Source of the DNA: Actinomycetota bacterium
GTDB taxonomy: Bacteria > Actinomycetota > Thermoleophilia > Gaiellales > Gaiellaceae
Direction: 5' to 3'
Length of the DNA: 10,947 nucleotides
Assembly (NCBI GenBank): GCA_005883245.1
Contig: VAXT01000138.1
Span: 1-10,947, forward strand
The translations under genes and the position numbers were made by a program. This document shows positions 1 through 6,686 of the stretch, piece after piece (positions within the stretch are counted from its first letter, which is position 1; each line of letters starts with the position of its first letter). Below the pieces are notes generated by a model. That model ran no database searches. It was not told where the DNA came from and was given only the letters and a program-made list of their open reading frames with translations.

Positions 1-1
1 G

Positions 2-1420
2 GACCCGTTTGCGTACAGCTTCTACCTGACCAGGCCTGCCGGCCTGTTCGTCGTCTGGGGGAAGCTCGGGGAATGGATCGGCGGGATCGACCTCTTCCAC
101 ATGCGCCTTCTGCACGCGAGCGTCGGATTGCTGACGATCGCCGCCTGCTACGTCCTGTTCCGGCTCTTGCTGCCGCGGAACTGGGCGTTCCTCGGAGCGG
201 TGCTCGTGGGCGTCAACCACTCGATGTTCATGATCAGCCGCCTCGCGATGCGCGAGAACACGGCCGTGTTCATCCTCGTGCTCGCGCTCATCCTCCTCGT
301 CTGGGGCTTCCAACACAGCCAGGAGCTGGCGATCTTCCTCGGCGGGTTTGTCGCCGGGCTGGGGTTCTACGTCTACTACCCGGCGAGGGTCGCGTTCCCG
401 ATCTGGATCCTGTTCCTGCTCGGGGTGGGGCTGCTGTATAGGAGGCGCTTCCCCGCGCGGCGGCTCCTGCTCGTGGGCGCGATCACAGCGGCCGGCTTCG
501 TGCTCGCCGCGACGCCGATCATCTACTCGGAATCGACGATCCCGGCCGGCACGCACAGCGGCCAGGGCGACAGCCTGTTCATCTACCACGACGCCCGCGT
601 GGAGCAGCAGCGCTGGGTCTTCGCGCAGAGCGAGCTCGACGGCTGGGTCAAGAACGTCAAGTTCGGCCTCGGCACCTTCAACAGCACAGTCGTCGACCAC
701 AGCTGGATCTATCCGAACTACGGGCACGGTTTCCTCGACCCGTTGATGGGGATCGTGCTCTGGGTGGGCGTCGCGGTCGTCGGGCTGGCGCTGATCCGAA
801 GGCGGCGGGACGACGAGGGGGCGCTGCTCATGCTCGGCGGCTTCCTCGTGCTGTGGCTCTCGTTCGCGCTCCTGGTCAACAAGGCGCCCAACTACACGCG
901 GCTGCTGATCACGCTCCCGTTTGTCGCGTATCTCGTGGTCGAGGCGCTGCGCTGGGCGACGAATCGCTGGCGCTCCGTGCGCTACGCGCCGCAGGCGATC
1001 GTCGCCGCGTTCGTCGTCGCCGTCGTCGCCCTGAACGTCTCTGCCGCCTGGGACTACGTCCAGCTCGGACGGAAGCACGGCGAGCCGATCGGCTCGACCG
1101 GCCGCTATGCGCACGCGCACCAGAACGTCCCGGGCCAGAAGTTCTACGTCGTCTCCAGCGAGACCCAGCCGTACTACGAGTGGGGGAACCTCGGGCCCGA
1201 AAACGAGCGGCTCGCGCGGTTCACACGGGCGAATCTCGTCCAGTCCCCGATCGACCCCACGACCCTGAAGGACTTCCGCGGGATCCCGCCTTTCGCCCTC
1301 TTCATGCGGCGCGAGGTCTGGCAGCCGCTCGCAGTCCAGCTGGCCGAGCTCTATCCGCGTGGGCAGATTCGCAACGTGACGCCCGACGGGTCCCGGGTCG
1401 TCCTCCTCGTTCCTTCGTAG
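2..1420 (+). CDS. Membrane glycosyltransferase, PMT/ArnT-like (GT-C fold), 5' end missing
   Basis: The frame is open from base 2, so the gene starts before the window; 472 residues are visible. The protein is very hydrophobic: about nine or ten membrane segments (roughly residues 36-56, 61-78, 88-102, 110-127, 132-145, 155-171 and several between 245 and 350), followed by a soluble C-terminal part of about 120 residues. An Arg-Pro near residue 11 and the segment SRLAMREN at residues 79-86, just after a membrane helix, resemble the dolichyl/undecaprenyl-phosphate-mannose-type transferases (PMT_2, GT39/GT83). Such enzymes move a sugar from a lipid carrier to a protein or glycan on the outer face of the membrane. 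The first extracytoplasmic loop, which holds the catalytic Asp in this fold, lies upstream, so activity cannot be judged. A GT2 enzyme that could make a lipid-linked sugar lies at 2914-3873. The acceptor is unknown. The family call is by fold and style, not by a decisive motif. Confidence 0.75.
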   Translation, partial: DPFAYSFYLTRPAGLFVVWGKLGEWIGGIDLFHMRLLHASVGLLTIAACYVLFRLLLPRNWAFLGAVLVGVNHSMFMISRLAMRENTAVFILVLALILLVWGFQHSQELAIFLGGFVAGLGFYVYYPARVAFPIWILFLLGVGLLYRRRFPARRLLLVGAITAAGFVLAATPIIYSESTIPAGTHSGQGDSLFIYHDARVEQQRWVFAQSELDGWVKNVKFGLGTFNSTVVDHSWIYPNYGHGFLDPLMGIVLWVGVAVVGLALIRRRRDDEGALLMLGGFLVLWLSFALLVNKAPNYTRLLITLPFVAYLVVEALRWATNRWRSVRYAPQAIVAAFVVAVVALNVSAAWDYVQLGRKHGEPIGSTGRYAHAHQNVPGQKFYVVSSETQPYYEWGNLGPENERLARFTRANLVQSPIDPTTLKDFRGIPPFALFMRREVWQPLAVQLAELYPRGQIRNVTPDGSRVVLLVPS

Positions 1421-1438
1421 GAGCTCGCTCGCGGGCCT

Positions 1439-2839
1439 CTAGGCGCCGGCGCCCGACAGGCACTGCGTCAGGTCTTCGCCCTTGGCCCACTGCTCGCAGG
1501 CGGTGCGCTTCCCGGCCCCGTCCGCGTGCTGCGTGCCGAGGATCGTGCCCATGCCCCAGAAGCAGTAGTTGCGGAACTTCGCGTCGACGATCTCGCAGAA
1601 AGCCTTCCCGCTCGGATCCTGCGTGTTGTTGTTCATCACGTCGCGGATCGCACCGTAGATGCACTCTTTCTCGCCGCTCGCCTTCTCGCCCGCCTCGGCG
1701 CAGTACTGCTTCATCTGCTGCGGGTTGTGCACGGCGGTGCCCGACACGTCGCGGCCCATCGACTGGAAGCAGTACTGCACCCAGCCCGGGTCGCTCTTCC
1801 GGCACCAGTCGGACGTCTTCTTCCAGCTGCCGTGCACGTACTGGAGGATGTGCGAGGTGATGAGCAGGTAGCAGTAGAGCTTGTCCTGCCGCTTCACGAA
1901 CTTGCTGTTGCAGGGGAAGAGCAGGTTTTTGGTGCTCAGCCACTTCGAGTGCAGCCCGAAGGACGAGCTCTGGTTCTCCATGAAGACGCCGCCGCTGCAC
2001 ATGATCGAGTCCTGCTGGGTCTGCAGCTGGTGGCAATAGTCGAGCGCCTGGGGTAGGTCGAGGCCGGTGTAGAGCATCAGGCCGTGGCCGAGGCCATGGT
2101 TGCACTGGTAGTAGATGAACGCGTTCGCCTCGATGTTCGGGTCCTTGCAGACCGTGCTCGCGAGGCTCGCGACCTGGTTGGCTCGGGCTCCGGCGAGCTT
2201 CCACTGCAGCAGGCCGTGGTAGTAGCCCGAGCCGCACGTTGCGCTTCCGTCGGCGAAAGCCTTGCCCACGTCCCCTTTGAAGTAGAGGAGCCCGCCGGCC
2301 CCGATCTTGTGCGCGATCGGGTGGCAGTCCGCCGCGACGGTCCCGTTCGTGGACGAGAGCTTGTCCAGCTCCTCCAGCGCCTTCTTCGGCCCGTCGTTGT
2401 AGGCGAGGTTTCCGAACGCCTGCTCGTAGCAGGCCGTGTCGGTGCAGTCCTCGACCTTCTGGTCGTTCGGCTCGAACGAGATCTTGCCGGCGCGCCCGGT
2501 CCCGGCTGCGGTCGAGACGAAGGCCGCGACCTGCTGGATCTCGGTTGGCGACAGCTTGCTCTTGAAGGACGGCATGCCGTTCCCGCCGTTTGTGACCTGC
2601 CTCTTGACGGTTTGCTCGTTGGGGCGCAACTCGTCGAGGTTGGGGCCGACCGTGCCCTTCGCTCCCGCGGCCTCCATCGTGTGGCAATTCGCGCAGCCGG
2701 CGGTGGAGAAGACCTTCTCGCCGGGCGTGCCGCTGCTCGCCACGTGGTCGTTCGAAGACGACGAGCCCTTGCCCCCGCAGCCGGCGGCCGTGAACGCGAA
2801 CACAGCAAGAAGGAGTGCGGGCAGGGCGAGGCGACGCAT
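1439..2839 (-). CDS. Secreted lipoprotein: cytochrome c domain plus Cys/His-rich repeat domain
   Basis: 466 residues from an ATG at 2839, chosen because it starts a clean lipoprotein signal: MRR, a hydrophobic core, then TAAGC with Cys21 as the predicted lipidated residue. Longer upstream starts would run into the opposite GT2 gene. Residues 40-112 are a class I cytochrome c: haem motif CANCH at 49-53 and a likely axial Met89 in GNGMP. It contains the only CXXCH. Residues 130-460 hold many paired cysteines and a His-rich middle (CHPIAHKIG 172-180, GYYHGL 205-210, CNHGLGHGLM 246-255). From 264 on, a unit recurs: aromatic-Cys, 10-12 residues, Cys-x-x-G (C269/C281, C346/C357, C380/C393, C415/C426). 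I do not recognise this domain. It could be a disulfide-pinned helical-repeat or metal-binding module. Electron transfer outside the membrane is likely for the N-terminal part only. The gene is convergent with the upstream glycosyltransferase (18-base gap). Confidence 0.85.
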   Translation of the reverse strand: MRRLALPALLLAVFAFTAAGCGGKGSSSSNDHVASSGTPGEKVFSTAGCANCHTMEAAGAKGTVGPNLDELRPNEQTVKRQVTNGGNGMPSFKSKLSPTEIQQVAAFVSTAAGTGRAGKISFEPNDQKVEDCTDTACYEQAFGNLAYNDGPKKALEELDKLSSTNGTVAADCHPIAHKIGAGGLLYFKGDVGKAFADGSATCGSGYYHGLLQWKLAGARANQVASLASTVCKDPNIEANAFIYYQCNHGLGHGLMLYTGLDLPQALDYCHQLQTQQDSIMCSGGVFMENQSSSFGLHSKWLSTKNLLFPCNSKFVKRQDKLYCYLLITSHILQYVHGSWKKTSDWCRKSDPGWVQYCFQSMGRDVSGTAVHNPQQMKQYCAEAGEKASGEKECIYGAIRDVMNNNTQDPSGKAFCEIVDAKFRNYCFWGMGTILGTQHADGAGKRTACEQWAKGEDLTQCLSGAGA

Positions 2840-2901
2840 CTGCCGGACATTGAAGCGAAAAGCCGCCGAGGACCGAAGCGGGCACCGACAGCCTGCGGCT
2901 C

Positions 2902-2907
2902 GATAAT
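2902..2907 (+). promoter_or_regulatory. Candidate -10 box (GATAAT), likely leaderless start
   Basis: GATAAT lies exactly six bases before the GTG at 2914, so a transcript starting seven bases after the box would begin at the start codon itself. No Shine-Dalgarno sequence is seen before the GTG. I find no convincing -35 hexamer. The same spacing recurs at three other genes in this window, which is the main support. Confidence 0.5.
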
Positions 2908-2913
2908 GCACCC

Positions 2914-3873
2914 GTGTCGACCTCGACCGGTCCCGAGTACTCGCTCGTCCTCCCGATCTACAACGAGGAAGCGACCATCCCCGAGCTGGTGCGCCGGCTC
3001 GCGGAGCTGATCGAGAAGCTCGACGGCTCGGCAGAGGTGATCCTCGTCGACGACGGGAGCAGCGACCGGAGCTACGAGCTGATGCGCTCGGCACGTGAGG
3101 CCGACCCGCGGTTCAAGCTCCTGCGCCTGTCGCGCAACTTCGGCCACCAGGTCGCCGTCACCGCAGGGCTCGACGTAGCGGCGCGCAGCGCGGTGATCGT
3201 GATGGACGCGGACCACCAGGACCCGCCTGAGGTGGCGCTCGAGCTCGCCGCCCGGTGGCGCGACGGCTACGACGTCGTCTACGCGGTGCGCGAGGAACGC
3301 GAGGGCGAAACGTCGTTCAAGCGCGCGACGGCGTCGCTCTTCTACCGCCTGTTCCGGCGAATGAGCGACGTCGACGTCCCGCTGGACGTCGGCGACTACC
3401 GGCTCGTCGACCGGCGCGCACTCGACGCGTTCAGGTCGATGCGAGAGTCCAACCGCTACGTCAGGGGCATGTTCAGCTGGATCGGCTACCGGCAGGTCGG
3501 CGTTCCCTTCCGCCGCGAGGAGCGCTACGCCGGCGAGACGAAGTACCCGCTGCGCAAGATGCTCAGGTTCGCGACCGACGGGATCGTCAGCTTCTCGGCC
3601 TATCCGCTGCGGCTTGCGCTCAACCTCGGGTTCATCGTCTCGGCCCTCTCGTTTTTGCTCGGGGTCGTGTTCCTGATCTCGAAGTTCGCTGGCTTCTACA
3701 GCGTGCCCGGGCTCGCCTCGATCGCGGTCTTCGTCGCGTTCCTGGGCGGAATCCAGCTCCTGCTGATTGGGATCATGGGCGAGTACGTGGCCCGGATCCA
3801 CGACGAGGTCAAGGGCCGCCCGCTGTATCTCGTGAGCGACACGCAGGGACTCGAGCCGCCCGGAGTACCATAG
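2914..3873 (+). CDS. GT2 glycosyltransferase, polyprenyl-phosphate sugar synthase type (GtrB/DPM1-like)
   Basis: 319 residues from GTG at 2914. The N-terminal GT-A domain (about residues 8-225) shows LPIYNEE at 13-19, the nucleotide-binding VDDGSSD at 45-51, the metal-binding DAD at 98-100 followed by HQDPPE, and the acceptor-side segments GDYRLVDR (160-167) and RYAGETKYPLRKM (204-216). Two membrane helices follow (about 236-257 and 265-288), then a short cytosolic tail, the usual layout of GtrB/YkoT-type enzymes of normal length. Such proteins move a sugar from a nucleotide donor to undecaprenyl phosphate on the cytosolic face; the lipid-linked sugar is then used by GT-C transferases like the one at 2-1420. 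The start lacks a Shine-Dalgarno sequence but has a -10 box six bases upstream. The stop lies four bases before the sufS ATG, so the two are probably co-transcribed, though functionally unrelated. The sugar is unknown. Confidence 0.88.
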   Translation: MSTSTGPEYSLVLPIYNEEATIPELVRRLAELIEKLDGSAEVILVDDGSSDRSYELMRSAREADPRFKLLRLSRNFGHQVAVTAGLDVAARSAVIVMDADHQDPPEVALELAARWRDGYDVVYAVREEREGETSFKRATASLFYRLFRRMSDVDVPLDVGDYRLVDRRALDAFRSMRESNRYVRGMFSWIGYRQVGVPFRREERYAGETKYPLRKMLRFATDGIVSFSAYPLRLALNLGFIVSALSFLLGVVFLISKFAGFYSVPGLASIAVFVAFLGGIQLLLIGIMGEYVARIHDEVKGRPLYLVSDTQGLEPPGVP

Positions 3874-3877
3874 GACC

Positions 3878-4961
3878 ATGGCTGTGACGAGCCCCCCGAA
3901 GCTCGACGCGCGCAAGCTGCGCGCCGACTTTCCGATCTTCGAGCAGCAGATCCACGGCAAGCCGCTCGCCTACCTCGACTCCGCGGTCTCGACGCACAAG
4001 CCTCGACCGGTGCTCGAGAAGCTGAAGGACTTTTACGAGACGTCGTACGAGAAGCTCGCGCAGTTCGTCAACGCGTCCTCAGAGAGGGAGATCGTCTTCG
4101 TCCGCGGCGCCACCGAGGGCCTGAACCTCGTCGCCTACGCCTGGGGGCTCGTGAACCTCGGACCTGGCGACCTCGTCGTCGTGACCGAGCTCGAGCACCA
4201 CTCGAACTTCGTGCCGTGGCAGTACATCGCCCGACGCACCGGCGCGACCCTGAAGATGATCGAGCTCGACGACAACGGCGAGCTGGACCTGTCCGTTCTG
4301 GGCTCGATCTCGGGCGAGGGCAAGGTCAAGGTCGTCGCGAACAACCTCGTCTCGAACGCGCTGGGGACGATCAACCCGATCGAGAAGCTCTCGGCCTGGG
4401 CGCACGAGCAGGGCGCGATCATGGTCGTCGACGGGGCGCAGGCCGCGCCGCACAGGGCGCTCGACGTCCAGGCGCTCGGGCGCGACTTCCGGCGGGCACA
4501 TGATCCGCAAGGTCACGTTCGAGGAGACGACCTGGGGCGAGGTGCCTGCAAAGTACGAGGCGGGCACGCAGCCGATCGCCGAGGCGGTCGGGTTCGGCGC
4601 GGCGGTCGACTACGTGACCGAGGTTGGGCTCGAGTCGATCGAGCGGCACGAGCACGAGCTCGCCGTGTACGCGCTCGAGCGGCTCGCAGACGTTCCCGGG
4701 ATTAAGCTCTATGGGCCCCCGGCCGACCGGCGTGCGGGGATCGTCTCGTTCAACCTCGGGGAGATCCACCCGCACGATGTCGCGCAGGTGCTCGACCTGG
4801 AAGGCGTCGCGATTCGCGCGGGTCACCACTGCTGCCAGCCGCTGATGCAGAAGCTGGGCGTGGCGGCGACGAATCGCGCCAGCTTCTACCTGTACACGCT
4901 GCCTGAGGAGATCGACCGGCTAGTGGAGGGCCTGCACAAGGCCCGCAAAGTCTTCGCCTGA
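3878..4961 (+). pseudogene. sufS: Cysteine desulfurase SufS, broken by two internal deletions
   Basis: The N-terminal part reads from ATG 3878 to about 4489 and the C-terminal part continues in another frame to the TGA at 4959-4961. The SufS family is clear: YLDSA at 32-36, FVRGATEG, ELEHHSNFVPWQ with the PLP-stacking His, VDGAQAAPH, then after the break GGHMIRKVTFEETTW, AGTQPIAEA and RAGHHCCQPLM with the active-site Cys. Compared from memory with E. coli SufS (406 residues), about 22 codons are missing after Tyr57 (the VHRG-x-H stretch, frame kept). About 32 codons are missing after Phe204, including the SGHK lysine that binds PLP, with loss of frame. Read straight through, translation would end at 4705 after 275 residues. 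An enzyme without that lysine cannot act as a desulfurase. It may be a true pseudogene or an assembly or consensus error. SufU directly downstream is its expected partner. Confidence 0.88.
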
Positions 4962-4972
4962 CCGTCAGCGGG

Positions 4973-4978
4973 TACGCT
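4973..4978 (+). promoter_or_regulatory. Candidate -10 box (TACGCT) for sufU, likely leaderless
   Basis: TACGCT fits TANNNT and lies exactly six bases before the GTG at 4985, inside the 23-base gap after sufS. No Shine-Dalgarno sequence is visible before the GTG and no clear -35 is seen. It would let sufU and the Rieske gene be expressed independently of the damaged sufS. Confidence 0.5.
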
Positions 4979-4984
4979 CAGTCC

Positions 4985-5413
4985 GTGAGTGATTTCTACC
5001 GCGAGGTCATCCTCGACCACTACAAGAATCCCCGCGGCCACGGGGCGATGGAGGCTCCCGACGCAACCGCCGAGGGGCTAAACCCGCTCTGCGGCGACGA
5101 GGTGACGATCTCGGTCGCGCTCGCCGACGACGGGGAGACGATCGACGAGGTCAAGTTCGAGGGGCGGGGCTGCGCGATCTCGCAGGCGGCGACGTCGATG
5201 CTGACCGAGATGGTCAAGGGCCGCTCCGCGACGGATGTGGCCACGCTGCCCAAGGAGGAGCTGCTCGACGAGATCGGGATCCCGTTGACTCCGATCCGGC
5301 TCAAGTGCGCGCTGCTCGGCCTGGGCGTCCTCAAGGTGGCGCTGCACCGGGCCAAGGGGACGCCGCTGCCCGAGGAGTGGGCGGGGCTCGCCAGCGAGCT
5401 CGAGATCTCCTAG
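4985..5413 (+). CDS. sufU: SufU/IscU-family Fe-S assembly protein
   Basis: 142 residues from GTG 4985. The N-terminus FYREVILDHYKNPRGHG is typical of SufU. The metal-binding set is intact: Cys36 and Asp38 in NPLCGDE, Cys63 in GRGCAISQAATSM, and Cys108 in RLKCALL. In B. subtilis SufU the equivalent residues bind zinc and the protein accepts sulfur from SufS. The distance from the second to the third Cys is 45 residues, about 17-20 shorter than in B. subtilis or M. tuberculosis SufU as I recall them, and close to IscU. The insertion usually used to tell SufU from IscU is therefore absent, while the flanking motifs look SufU-like. Whether it acts as a sulfur-transfer protein or a scaffold is open. 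It sits between sufS and a Rieske ferredoxin, with 4 bases before the latter. Its own -10 box lies just upstream. Confidence 0.9.
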   Translation: MSDFYREVILDHYKNPRGHGAMEAPDATAEGLNPLCGDEVTISVALADDGETIDEVKFEGRGCAISQAATSMLTEMVKGRSATDVATLPKEELLDEIGIPLTPIRLKCALLGLGVLKVALHRAKGTPLPEEWAGLASELEIS

Positions 5414-5417
5414 CGAG

Positions 5418-5732
5418 TTGCCCCTTTTTACGGTCGCCCCGCTGGACGAGTTTCCGCCGGGCTCGGTCAAGATCGTGAGCGCGGGATCGATCACGGTTGG
5501 CGTCTACAACCTGGGCGGCGAGCTGTGTGCGATCGAGGATCGGTGCTCGCATGACGATGGTCCTCTTGCCGAGGGCGAGTTCGACGCCGAGGAGGGCTAC
5601 GCGGTCTGCCCGCGCCACGGGTCGCACATCGACATCCGCACGGGCAAGGCACTATCGCTCCCGGCGGTGTTCCCCGTGGACACGTTCCCGGTCGTCGTGG
5701 AGGACGGGATCGTGAAGGTCGACGTCAGCTAG
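5418..5732 (+). CDS. Rieske [2Fe-2S] ferredoxin, non-haem oxygenase/NirD type
   Basis: 104 residues from a TTG at 5418, four bases after the sufU stop; no better in-frame start is seen before the conserved region. The two cluster-binding motifs are intact: Cys43-Ser-His45 and Cys64-Pro-Arg-His67, 18 residues apart, with GSHID following as in soluble Rieske ferredoxins. There is no signal peptide or membrane helix, so it is cytosolic. Small Rieske proteins of this kind carry electrons to oxygenases, and in Actinobacteria one is commonly found inside suf operons; its exact job there is not settled. The spacing suggests translation coupled to sufU. Its TAG stop overlaps the TAG of the opposite cupin gene within the palindrome CTAG at 5729-5732, so there is no room for a terminator between them. 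Confidence 0.9.
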   Translation: MPLFTVAPLDEFPPGSVKIVSAGSITVGVYNLGGELCAIEDRCSHDDGPLAEGEFDAEEGYAVCPRHGSHIDIRTGKALSLPAVFPVDTFPVVVEDGIVKVDVS

Positions 5733-6070
5733 CCAGGCAGCGCGCCCGGCGGGCCGAGGATCTCGATCCCGTGCTCGGCTGCGAGGCTGTTGATGCGCTC
5801 GAGCTCCTCGGCCGGTGGCGGACCGGGCGGGGGAGGAGGAAACCCCGGAGCTTCGGCCGGCCGGCCCACGGCGAGAACGAACCGCTCGAAGTCGCCCGGA
5901 GAGGTGATGACGAGCCAGCGTGCGGCCTCGTCGCCGACGATGAACGTATGCGGGATACCCTTGGGCACGAGCACGAAGTCTCCCGAGGAGCCGTCACGGA
6001 CCTCCGACCCGATGTGGAACCGGGCCGATCCCTCGAGGATGTGGAAGACCTCGTCCTCCGTGTGGTGCAC
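5729..6070 (-). pseudogene. Cupin-domain protein, apparently 5'-truncated
   Basis: From a GTG at 6070 this gives 113 residues: HHTEDEVFHILEG, then FVLVPKGIPHTFIVGDE (cupin motif 2, with PKG-x-PH), a Pro-rich stretch PPPPPGPPP, and a C-terminal helix ending EHGIEILGPP, as in quercetinase-like single-domain cupins. The frame stays open upstream to about 6109 and reads TEGPPGDTPPLHVHHTEDE, so the full cupin motif 1, G-x5-H-x-H-x4-E-x6-G, is encoded, but there is no ATG, GTG or TTG in frame to begin it. Beyond about 6110 the DNA is explained by the opposite methyltransferase gene. I infer that the cupin has lost its start and first strands, or that it begins at the CTG at 6107-6109. If only the 113-residue form is made, the first metal-binding His is missing. 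Substrate unknown. Confidence 0.65.
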
Positions 6071-6083
6071 GTGCAGCGGCGGT

Positions 6084-6686
6084 GTGTCGCCCGGAGGGCC
6101 CTCGGTCAGAGCGGTGCTCGCTCGGCTCGAAGAAGAGGACGAAAGGGAACGTGATGAGGGGGTCGCGCGCGAGCTCCGGGCGCGGCAGGTCGCGCGGACG
6201 ACCGGGCAGTTCCTCTTCGCCCTCGTCGCGCCGCAATGGGACTGCGAGGTGCTGGAGATCGGCGGATCGCGCGGCTACTCGTCGATCTGGCTCGGCGCGG
6301 GCGTGCGGTACCTGGGCGGGCGTGTGCTCTCGCTGGAGGCGGATCCGGCAAAGGTGGAGGCCTGGCGGCGGAACGTCGCGGAGGCCGGGCTCGAGGAGAC
6401 GGTCGAGCTCGTCGAAGGCGACGCGTTCGAGACTCTCCCGGAAATCCAGGACGTGTTCGACATCGCGTTCATCGACGCGGAGAAGGAGGACTACGAGCGC
6501 CTCTTCGAGCTGGCCCGCGACAAGGTCGAACCGGGAGGGCTCTTCGTCGCCGACAACGTGCTGTCACATGCCGATCCGCTGGCCGCGTACTCCGAGGCGC
6601 GTCAGGCCGATCCGACGCTCGAGAGCGTCACCGTCCCGCTCGACCGCGGCCTCGAGCTCTCGGTCGTGCTCGCCGAGCTGAGGTGA
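6084..6686 (+). CDS. SAM-dependent O-methyltransferase-like protein, first of a tandem pair
   Basis: 200 residues from GTG 6084; GTG 6114 is an alternative. I prefer 6084 because the SVRAVLARLE stretch then aligns with the N-terminus of the neighbouring copy. Class I methyltransferase features: FLFALVAP before the fold, SAM-binding VLEIGGSRGYSS at 56-67, VLSLEADP at 81-88 (acidic end of strand 2), FIDAEKEDY at 129-137, and VADNVL at 155-160. Asp131, Asp157 and Asn158 match the Mg-binding Asp/Asp/Asn of COMT-type O-methyltransferases. The length is normal for that family. The acceptor is unknown. The N-terminal part has an extra acidic/basic run (EEEDERERDE) compared with its neighbour. The gene starts head-to-head with the broken cupin, on its 5' sequence. 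Its TGA overlaps the GTG of the next copy, so translation is probably coupled. Confidence 0.8.
   Translation: MSPGGPSVRAVLARLEEEDERERDEGVARELRARQVARTTGQFLFALVAPQWDCEVLEIGGSRGYSSIWLGAGVRYLGGRVLSLEADPAKVEAWRRNVAEAGLEETVELVEGDAFETLPEIQDVFDIAFIDAEKEDYERLFELARDKVEPGGLFVADNVLSHADPLAAYSEARQADPTLESVTVPLDRGLELSVVLAELR

Noticed and set aside
1421..1438. Bidirectional terminator between the convergent glycosyltransferase and cytochrome genes
   Set aside because: Only a GAGCTC palindrome is present; no stem with a T-run on either strand.
2839..3094. Longer N-terminus for the cytochrome c lipoprotein (start at 3094)
   Set aside because: It would be antisense to the GT2 gene and would bury the lipoprotein signal peptide 85 residues inside the protein.
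2077..3960. Long minus-strand open frame of 627 codons
   Set aside because: It spans antisense of GT2 and an off-frame of the cytochrome gene, with Arg/Ser/Pro-biased composition and no motifs.
4500..4961. Separate short gene starting at ATG 4500
   Set aside because: It begins in the middle of a SufS motif (GGHMIRKVTFEETTW) and is the C-terminal part of the broken sufS, not an independent protein.
6110..6154. Ser-rich N-terminal extension of the cupin
   Set aside because: The Ser run is simply the antisense of the methyltransferase's Glu/Asp/Arg run and has no start codon.
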